64,000 bases of DNA from Talpa occidentalis (Eukaryota > Chordata > Mammalia > Eulipotyphla > Talpidae). The translations under genes were made by a program, and so were the position numbers. This document shows, piece by piece, positions 55,710 through 64,000 of this stretch (the stretch's first letter is position 1; the number at the start of each line of letters is the position of its first letter). The notes under the pieces are model-generated. The model was not told the origin of the DNA. It saw only the letters and a program-made list of their open reading frames with translations, and did not search any database. The stretch lies in contig NW_023601543.1 in NCBI RefSeq assembly GCF_014898055.3, forward strand, positions 14,097,314 to 14,161,313. Direction: 5' to 3'.

Positions 55710-57165
55710 AAATTGATGATCCCTTCCATAGGTCAGCCCCATTCCTAGGAAGTCAAGTCACATGGCCTTCCCTTGGCATGGTTTAATTGGGCAAACATTA
55801 GCTACAGTTTGCATGTATGGTACTGTGTATTTTCACTGTTTAAACTGGAGAGTTTTCAAGGTAAATTCACGTAAACCTTAACCTTTTTATACCCAGATAA
55901 GTGCTACATACATAGTAGGTGTTCATATTTAAATTTATACTTAACACATTTATATGTTGAATGTATATTTAACAAATGTGTTCAAATATGAATAAATGCA
56001 TTCATGGATGAATAATGTAGGCTGCCTTTCCAAGAGTTTAAGGCAATGCCTGTCTCACTTCATGCCCAGGCCTTTGCTTGCTCCTATGGTTGCACTACCG
56101 TGGTGGACTGACAATGATATCAATCATTCAGCTCACACTCTATTTTCCCCTTTGGGTCTTCCATTCTAGAAATGGGAATACATCAAGGTGTTAAGAATTG
56201 TTATGCTCAACGGCTCTTGAGCTCCCCTATCTTGGATGATGGTAACAAATATTAACTTAAACATCTATGCTATGCACATATTTTTGGGTATTTATGGCAT
56301 GGTAGAAGAAATACAGTAGTAAGTGGCAACAAGTTCCCTGCTCTTAGAAAGCTTATAACTTACCTTTGAGAGAAGAAAAGTCTCCCAAGTATCTAGACAT
56401 GTTTCCATGCTGGTATAAAAGTCTGCTGTTTAACAATTTTGCTGTTGTATAATTTACAATAATTTGTTAATTTTGATGACTTTTCCATAGGTATTTATTT
56501 ACAGTATTCCCAACTTATGGTATCCTTCCATTTAGTTTCCTTACCAAGAACAAGAGGCACTGATATTGCCAAATTCACACGTCTCCTTCCAGAATAGTCT
56601 ATAAATCTACAATTATAGATAAATGTTGCTTCTTTTATTTTTGTTACACAAATGATGCCATACTATATACACTGTATTACACCTTGTTTTTCATACTTAC
56701 AATATATTGTGGAGAGTTTTCATATCAACAAGTGCACAGCTTACTCATTCTCTTTTGGTTTTTTGTTTATGCATATGTTATAGTCCATGTATGGATGTGT
56801 ACTTAACCAGTTAGGTTGGCTGTAATCTTTTGTTTTAAGAAATAATGCTGAAATAAAAAACTATAACAAATTTTAACCTCATGACAATTTTAACTCATGT
56901 ATTTTTATCAAGACTTTAGGTGGAGAAAGGAGACAGACTGGGATTTAGATTGCATTACAGTTTTTTTCTCCTTTTCATCTCATATATAAACTCAGGCTCC
57001 CCTAAGAAAAGTCATTTGCAGCATGGTTTTCCATGATCTGTTATGTGCACTCAAATGTTCATGGCCCTCTGTTAGTGGGAAGATCAGGATTTTTTGCTAA
57101 ACAAATCTTGAACTCAATTTCATTTTCTGGTTTCATGACTGTCCAAGTGGATGGTCTTAACAAGT
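55710..57165. other. Intergenic, no gene seen
   Basis: AT-rich DNA between a SINE and the olfactory receptor's 3' flank. Nothing recognised. Confidence 0.5.
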
Positions 57166-57169
57166 GAAT

Positions 57170-57310
57170 TAATCTCTGGGACACACGTGTGATATCTGTA
57201 AAATGGGGATAACAATAGTGCCTACCTCACAGTGTTGCTGTGATTATTTAGCACAATAATCCTTGTACAAATCTTAGCATAGTGCCAGGCAACTACAAAA
57301 TGTTCAACAA
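57170..57310 (+). repeat. MIR SINE fragment 3' of the olfactory receptor
   Basis: TGTAAAATGGGGATAACAAT, GTGCCTACCTCACAGTG and AGCATAGTGCCAGGCAAC are close to MIR consensus. Confidence 0.78.
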
Positions 57311-57493
57311 ACAAAATCATCACAAACTTCCTGTTCATTACTGTGGAGAAAATGGATGGAAAAAAGGAAAACTGATAAATTTCATAGCAACTATTATTTA
57401 CAATGTAGAAAACTTTTGACTTTATTGGGGTTTTTAGGATGTGCCAAGAACCACTAGAAAATTCAAACGTCCTTTTGATAAAGACTATATGCC

Positions 57494-58423
57494 TCATTGC
57501 ATCAATTTTCTTAGAGCTACTTTTACATCCTTGTTCCTTAATGTGTAAATAACAGGGTTGAGAGCAGGGGTGAGTACTGTATACAGAAGGGAAAGCAACT
57601 TCAGTAAGTGTTCATGCTGAGGGCCTGATGGGAAGCCGTAGACAATGCCCAGTGTCCCATAATACAGACTGACCACTGTCAGGTGGGAAGAACAGGTGGA
57701 GAAGGCTCGCTGCTTCCCTGTGTTGGAAGGAATCCTCAGAATGGTGGAGATGATATGAGTATAAGAAGCCAGGGTCAGCAGGAATGGGCCAAGGGCAAAT
57801 AAGGAGGTGCATATAAAAGAGGTCATCTCAGCTACTTGAGTATCAGTACAGGCCAGCTTCATGATGGGCTTCAAATCACAGAAGAAGTGATCGATCTCAT
57901 TGGCGGTACAGAATGTTAACTGAAAGATGAGGACCATAAGAAGGATGGGTGCTAGAAATCCAGCCACCCAAGAGGCACCAGCTAACTGTAAGCAACCCCA
58001 GTGGTCCATGATGCTGGAGTAGTGCAATGGGTTGCAGATGGCTATGTAGCGATCGTAAGACATAACAGCCAGGAAGAAGCATTCAGTAGCCACCAGCGCA
58101 GCAAAAAAATAAAACTGGCAAGCACAGCCTGGGAAAGAAATAGGCACATGAGTTGACAGAAATGTTCTCAGCATCACGGGCTCAATGGTAGTCGTGTAAC
58201 CAATCTCGAGAAAGGAAAAGTGAGCAAGAAAGAAATACATGGGCGTGTGAAGAGAGCGATCAGCTGACACCACAGTTAGGATCACAATGTTGCCCATGAC
58301 AGTCACCACATAGATGGCCAGAAATATCCCAAAAAGAAGAAACTGAAAGCCATGGAGATCCCCAAAACCCAAAAGGATAACTTCTGAAATTTGAGTCATA
58401 TTTTCTTCCTCTGTGCTAGTCAT
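57494..58423 (-). CDS. Olfactory receptor, single-exon, intact (family 11/6-like)
   Basis: The frame encodes 309 residues, normal for a mammalian class II olfactory receptor, a G-protein-coupled odorant receptor of olfactory neuron cilia. Visible family marks are an N-terminal NMT glycosylation site, LLGFGDLHGFQ, GNIVIL (TM1), LHTPMYFFLAHFSFLE (TM2), MSYDRYIAICNPLHY (end of TM3), the extracellular loop cysteines, RAFSTCSSHLTVVSLYYG (TM6) and PALNPVIYTLRNKDVK (TM7). No stop or frame shift is present. An inner Met at residue 9 (MTQISEVILLGF) is an alternative start. Small OR clusters lie near IGSF1 on the mammalian X. The sequence resembles OR11 members, so it may be the OR11N1/OR11Q1 counterpart, but I cannot fix the orthologue. 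Confidence 0.93.
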   Translation of the reverse strand: MTSTEEENMTQISEVILLGFGDLHGFQFLLFGIFLAIYVVTVMGNIVILTVVSADRSLHTPMYFFLAHFSFLEIGYTTTIEPVMLRTFLSTHVPISFPGCACQFYFFAALVATECFFLAVMSYDRYIAICNPLHYSSIMDHWGCLQLAGASWVAGFLAPILLMVLIFQLTFCTANEIDHFFCDLKPIMKLACTDTQVAEMTSFICTSLFALGPFLLTLASYTHIISTILRIPSNTGKQRAFSTCSSHLTVVSLYYGTLGIVYGFPSGPQHEHLLKLLSLLYTVLTPALNPVIYTLRNKDVKVALRKLMQ

Positions 58424-58432
58424 GGCTTGGAT
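58424..58432 (-). promoter_or_regulatory. Splice acceptor and 9-nt leader before the olfactory receptor ATG
   Basis: On the minus strand a run of nine T residues ends in AG (58433-58434), then ATCCAAGCC precedes the ATG. This fits the usual OR gene layout, with noncoding upstream exons spliced close to an intronless coding exon. The upstream exon was not located. Confidence 0.55.
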
Positions 58433-58984
58433 CTAAAAAAAAATATGAAGAATGGCCATTGATCAGACGTTATTTTTAGGAAAAAATCAAACAGCTCAGA
58501 GGCATCATACGTATCAAGCATAACTGGTAACTGGCTTGGATTGTCATCTTAATTAATAAATTGACCACACATCCCCAGGGGCCATTTAGAAAGTTACTTC
58601 ATGACTGCAATTAACCTTTCATATGTAGAATATTTGGGCTCTTGAAACTGAATATGACACATAAATATGCACATTTCCCCCATTATTTTTTTCTATAAAA
58701 TACAGCTAAATGTTCTAAGTTTGGAATTCTTATTATGGTGGTTTTTACTGCAGCCAGTGGTGTTATCACCAGCAGTGAATATTCTGAATCACCTATGAAT
58801 AAATGTGTCAGGTGTTTGATCAAATCTCTTCCTATTTTAGAATTTCATACCAATTAATTATATGAGCTGAATTTCATTATGCCAAAGGATGTATAATCCT
58901 TAAAACTTATTTTATATAGCAAAGTCTCTAATCATTATTAGATGAGGCACATAGAGTGAAAGTAAACTAGTGATGGGAGGCTAC

Positions 58985-59170
58985 AGAATGGCATAGTTGA
59001 AAGTGACATACCTGAATTCAAATTCCAGCTCTGCTTCTTAATAACTGTGTTCTTTTACACAAGTCACGTCATTTATCTGACATTTTCCTCATGTATAGAA
59101 TAACATGTTAATATTGTGTAATATATTTTGCACAACCACTTGTCCATAATAGGCATTTAATATATTCATT
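58985..59170 (+). repeat. MIR SINE fragment upstream of the olfactory receptor
   Basis: AATTCCAGCTCTGCTTCTTA and CATTTTCCTCATGTATAGAA follow MIR order. Confidence 0.65.
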
Positions 59171-59259
59171 CATCCACTCAACAATATTTGATGAGTGCTA
59201 CTATGTGCCAGTTTCTTTGAATGATGCTTAAGTAAACTAGTGAAAAAAGTCAATAATTT

Positions 59260-59809
59260 GGGCCTCCCCTAGTGGCCCAGGCCGTTGAGCGCCCTGCTGT
59301 GAAGCTCTCCGCAGCCTCTGCAGCACTGGTTCGATCCCAGCCAGCCGGCGAGAGTCCCACATGGCATGGCAGACCTCTCCTGTCTCGCCTGCTGCTCCCC
59401 TCAGCAGTGTATTTCATCAGTCTGCCTGTTCTGTTCCCTGCTCTGGCTCTGGTGAATCCTCTCACCCCCACACCTCCGGCCTGTACCCCAGTTCTTGTAT
59501 GAATAAATAAGTAAATAAATCTAAAAAAAAAGATTCATTTATTTATTTATACAAGCACTGGGTACAGTCAGAAGCGCGGGAGGGTGAGAGAATTCACCAG
59601 AGCCAGAGTGGAGAACAGTACAGGCAGACCCACGAAACACACTGCTGAGGGGAGCAGCGGGCGCAGCAGGAGAGGTCTGCACGCCATGTGGGACCCTTGC
59701 CCGCAGCCAGGGATCGAACCGGCGCTGCAGAGGCCATGGGCAGCTTCGCAGACCAGCGCTCAACCGTTGCGCCACCAGGGGAGGCCCAATAAATAAATCT
59801 TAAAAAAAA
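59260..59809 (+). mobile_element. tRNA-derived SINE (plus), split by a nested SINE
   Basis: The body runs to 59522 and its tail end resumes at about 59801. The interruption is the inverted copy at 59523-59787. The outer 10-bp TSD TCAATAATTT lies at 59250-59259 and 59810-59819, which shows that the two halves are one insertion. Confidence 0.9.
59523..59787 (-). mobile_element. tRNA-derived SINE (minus), nested in the previous one
   Basis: Inverted full-length copy ending GCGCCACCAGGGGAGGCCC on the plus strand. It inserted into the A-rich tail of the outer SINE, with duplicated TAAATAAATCT at 59512-59522 and 59790-59800. Together the two copies form a tail-to-tail inverted repeat. Confidence 0.9.
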
Positions 59810-59948
59810 TCAATAATTTTTTTTTACGTGTCAGTAATACTCTACATCTCATGGCGTTAATATTTTAGTGGAAGAGAAAGAAGGGAAAAAAGACCAGCAA
59901 GTGATCTGCAAAATAATTTTGAGTTGTTTACCATAAATAGGAAATCTA

Positions 59949-59950
<2 letters not shown>

Positions 59951-59984
<34 letters not shown>
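59951..59984. repeat. (GT)n microsatellite
   Basis: About 16 GT units just after the nested SINE pair. Confidence 0.95.
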
Positions 59985-59989
59985 TTTGG

Positions 59990-62900
59990 GAGAGGTGTAT
60001 TTTGGCTGATGTAGTAGAAAAGCCAAAAAAAAAAAAATTGAGACTTAAAAAATGGGAAGGAGATAGTTATGCAAGAGATGGGTGTGTTCTAGGCAGTGGG
60101 AACAGGCCTTAAGGAAAGAATGATTTAGAGTGCCAGAAAATTGAAATACTTAGATAAAACCATTAAATGGTAGACAGGGCATTTGAAAGAAATAAGAGAC
60201 AGAGAGATAAAGTAGAAAGGAATAGGAAAAATAAGAAGGTGCCAGATCATTCAAGTCCTTGTAAGCTATGCTATGTAATGTAGATTTTAAATACTCTCAA
60301 GAATCCATTGGAAGGTGTTAAGCAAGATTATGATCAAACTTATACCCTAGCATCCCTTTTCATACTCTATAATAAATGAAATAGGGCTTCATGGATCATA
60401 TGAGATGATTTCAATGGACCAGGTGAGAGATGGTAGCAAACTTGAATAAAACGATTGCAGAAAAGGTGGAGAGGAAAACCATTCAAGATACATTTGGTTG
60501 GTGATAGAAACCAGAACTAACTAAAAATTAGATGTGAGGAGTGATGAAAAATGAACTATCCATGATGACTCCTGGGTTTCTGGTTTGAGTAACGGGTTCC
60601 ATTTACTTAAATAGTGATAACGTGGAAGGAAAGTTTACAAGAAATACAAGTTCAATTTGGATGTATTATTATATTTGAGATGTTTACAAAAATTCTGAGG
60701 GGAGAGCAGACAGCTATATTTCAGAGCACGGAGCCCAGAGGAAAGGCCTGGAATGAGATATAAATTTTGGGACCATCAGAATATAAACAGTATTAAAGGC
60801 CATGAGAATGTGTAAGTTGACCTACAGAAAGATTATGAATATAGAAGAATGTCCTACGCTAAGCTTTAAAACCCTCTTTTAAAGCCTTCCTTTAGATCTG
60901 GCAGAGGAGCAGTAAGAAAAGGAGATTGAAAAGGAGTCAGTGAAGTAGTCTGGAAACCAGAGGAAATATAATGACAGAAGCCATGTTTCAAGAATTATTG
61001 ATTGTGTTTAAAACTATTGTAAGGTTAAGATGAAGACACATAATAGTCTCATATATTTGGTTACATGGATAATAAACTCAGTAGGACTGTAGAGACTAAA
61101 GGGGAACAGAGAACCTGAGGGGTAGCTATAAGACAGATGAGCATTGATTTTTACACAGATTAGAATGATCCAGCAGAGAAGGGCTATTGGTGAGGCATAA
61201 GGAGATGGGAGAAAACTCTTTTATAAAGTGAGAGGGGGTAGGATACAGAGTACAAATGGAGGGTTAATCCTTGGTGAGGGCAGGGAGTTTTCATCTTTCT
61301 AACAAGAGGAAGCCAGAGAAGATAGATGCAGTTGCAGGTAAGTTGCTATATTTAATATTAGGAAGATGCTGGACTTTACTTCTAATGGTTTCTGTTTTCT
61401 CAATGAAACGAAAGAGGTCATCAACTGAAAACAAGGGTAGTGGAGGACACGTGGCAAGTGATAGTGCAGAGGAAAACTGTACGATTGTCATGTCTGAGAT
61501 GAAAAGCTGATCCTACCAGAACAAATACTATGATTTCCAGGCAGTATAGAGTGGCAGCTTGATCTTTGAGATTATGAACTAAGAAGGTGAAATGGATGGC
61601 TTTCTTGCATTATCGTCTCTGACAATGCTGAGCTGCCAAGGTGTAGTAGTCAAATAGTTGTTTTCATCTAGGTTTGGAGTTTTCCAAATAAAAACAATGG
61701 GAAAAGAGAGGGCCAAGGGGCTTGGGAGATCTTTGGGGGGAAAAGGTGTAATAAAGAACTATATGATAAATGTTAAATCTACCCATTTCCACAGGATATT
61801 AAAGACAGAAAGTACTTTAAAAATTTCATTTGATCAATCCTTTAATTTTTTAACTGAAAAAGAAGATCCAAGCAGATAGTATTTTTCTTAGAATCTCAGA
61901 TGCAGGCAGTAATAGAGCTAGAACTGACACCCAGGTCTCATTTTCTAGTACTTCTTCCTTCCATTATAGCATCTTTTTGCTCTTTTTTTGGTCTCTCTTT
62001 AGTGCCCTGCCCTTAATGTGAAAAGCATAGGTATCTGAAGAAAGACTTACCTTCAATTTAGCAATTACATCCTGGACCTTAATACTTTTCAAAGAACTTT
62101 CAGATCCATTGTCATTTTTAATCTTCCCAACTATTTTCTGAGTAATTTGGGAGTGGAGCTTTTATTTGCCTCACCTGATTTTTCAGATGCGAAAACTTTC
62201 TGAAAATGACGATTACTGCACCACCACATTGCACTTGTATTTCAATTATAACTCTTTTTCCCAGAGATAAAAAGTTAGTAGTATGCATGTTGATGTAAAT
62301 GTGAATTTACAAAATGCTAATTATATTATGAATGAACCAGTAGTTTTTGTCAAGTAACTGGATAATAGGAGCCGTGTCGTGATTGCCAAACTCTTAGTTG
62401 TAAAACTCTAAGAAATTAATGTAGATTTCCATGAAGGAGATGTGCAAAAATACTTGCTTTACAAAAAGGAGTTTTGGGGGAAAAGATTAAGTAAACTGCT
62501 TCAGTGCTGTGTTGGGTGTTCAGCTGAAGCAGAACCTTCTTTGGAGGAAAAGAGAGAGAAAGTACTCTAGGCACAGTAAATAATGGAAGGAAAGGTCCAG
62601 TAGTGTTAGGATCATGTTGGCTGTTGATTTTGGAAATGGTGTGAGTTAGGGAGCTGAGGGCAGAAAAAAAGAACACACATTTTTTGAAGATAGACCAGAA
62701 AAAAAATTAAATGCGTCAGAGTAGTTGAATAAGCCCAGAGAGTGATAGCACAGAGTTCAAGGGAGGAAAGGAGCCATCTGATGGGTAGTAAAGAAGCTAC
62801 TATGAGTACTGGAGTGCTGGAGCAAGAATCCTAACCCCACTCTGTGAGGAGGTGAAAATTAAAAGCAACAAATATTGTCTATTACTTGAAGAAGGTGCAG

Positions 62901-64000
62901 TAAAAGAGAGGGAGAGAGAGCAAAAAAAAAAAAAAAAGTGGAGGTAGAAATGAGGATGGAGGGAAGGTCTTCTTGTTTATTCTTGTTTTCACTTTTTAGT
63001 AAAAGAGAAAATTGACCAGGATTTAGGCAGACTCTAAGCCAGAAAGAAGGACATATGAATGACATACAGACGGATGGATTAAAGACTAAGGAGCCGCTGG
63101 AAGGAAATTAGAGGGTTAGAGGGGGTGGAATGCAGAAATAGACAAGTGGCAGCGTCACCTTAAGGCAAGAAAGGTGAGTTTTCAGTTGTGGAGAAGGGGA
63201 GGGTGGTAAAAATGCAGGTGGATAGTGAAGATGAAGATAATTACCTCATCTCTTTCCTTCCACTTGAGTTTGGAAAGTTAAGTCATCCCTAGAAACCTAG
63301 CATGAGTCCATGGTAGAGATGGTCACGTTGCTTCCTCAAAACATGTATTTTGTTCCATCTGCACATGTGCAACCCAAAATACTTAGTGGTGCCCAGAGCA
63401 GGTTGGCAAGACAAGAAGCTGGTTTGCTGTAGCACTACTATGTGACTTGCCCATGAGAAGATGCAGCGCCAACCAGAAAACAGCCACGTGGCTTCATGTC
63501 CTTTAAAAACACCCAGCAAGGCATTAAGAACCCTAACTTTTCCAGTGTTTGCTTTTATATCTCTACAATTATGCTCTTCTCCCTAACTTCCCTGGAGCCT
63601 ACTAGGCTTCCAAGAGGGGAAAAAAAAAAAACCAAGAGTACAAACAGATCACCTAAAGGCACTTTTAATTTTCAGGTAGTTGTGGCCAAAGCATGTGACA
63701 TCCTTTGGGTTTAGAAAGAGTATAATGCTTGCCAAAGTATCTATCTTCTGCAAGCAGGGACTGGTAGATACAATTCAAACAAGAAAACCAATTATCTTTA
63801 AGTTTGGCTCCCGGGGGAGTTTTTCCTTTTAATTGAGAGATCAATGTTAGATTCTCATGACATCCTGAACTTCCATTCAGTGACTGCTGACTAATGGTGT
63901 AAAATTGGATATTGGAGTATCTGACATGTCACATTGGTCAGATGCATGCATCGAGGCTAGCCTTCAGTCACTGCTGAAAGCAACAAGCAATAGCTTAGGA
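59990..64000. other. Intergenic, no gene seen
   Basis: Purine-rich DNA with short frames only. Neither strand shows a domain, a splice-bounded exon or a clear repeat family. Confidence 0.5.

Noticed and set aside
55368..55742. 124-codon frame on the minus strand near 55.4-55.7 kb
   Set aside because: It is the reverse of a SINE plus its A tail. The poly-Phe stretch is the A tail.
1..64000. CRISPR arrays, operons, toxin-antitoxin or phage modules
   Set aside because: The window is mammalian. The only regular short repeats are microsatellites.

Overview
This is mammalian nuclear DNA. It shows split genes with GT-AG introns, tRNA-derived SINEs with A-rich tails and target-site duplications (TSDs), L1/HAL1-type LINE pieces, ancient MIR SINEs, Tigger DNA transposons and CA microsatellites. 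There is no bacterial, phage or CRISPR content. The pairing of IGSF1 with an olfactory receptor points by synteny to the X-chromosome IGSF1 neighbourhood of a placental mammal. The young SINE family opens GGGCCTCCC..GGTGGCGCAG and ends in (AAATA)n-ATCTTTAAAA. I could not tie it firmly to an order.

The one well-defined large gene is IGSF1 on the minus strand, CDS 23541 down to 10781. I placed all 19 coding exons by splice sites. Their lengths sum to 3945 nt, an exact multiple of three, giving 1314 residues plus stop. The order is signal peptide, Ig domains 1-5, a two-segment hydrophobic linker, Ig domains 6-12, a transmembrane segment and a short tail. Each Ig domain sits on one phase-1 exon of 261-291 nt. 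A GC-rich segment at about 25.6-26.3 kb has a strong minus-strand donor at 26031-26032 and is the likely promoter and first noncoding exon. The polyadenylation signal is at 10523-10528. The N-terminal half looks less constrained than the C-terminal half: domain 4 is shortened, the intron after it uses a GC donor, and the usual upstream start codon is GTG.

The most interesting observation is a decayed Ig exon at 20315-20577, between the exons for domains 2 and 3. It keeps an acceptor, a GLLPKPSLL opening, an LYKDG motif and a GTAAGAG donor, but carries stops and a frame shift. It fits a model in which domains 1-5 and 6-12 are two copies of one block, and the relic is a lost N-terminal partner of domain 8.

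The rest is mostly intergenic. At 0-10.5 kb are MIRs, a CR1/L3-type LINE fossil, an LTR-like segment and two SINEs. At 27-57 kb is an AT-rich stretch with SINEs, a HAL1-like element with an intact ORF1 but no ORF2, L1 3' ends, two Tigger elements with recognisable termini, and an unclassified 220-bp direct repeat. At 57.5-58.4 kb is an intact single-exon olfactory receptor on the minus strand, with a splice acceptor just before its ATG. At 59.3-59.8 kb one SINE has inserted in inverted orientation into the tail of another, making a large hairpin. The last 4 kb holds nothing I can name.
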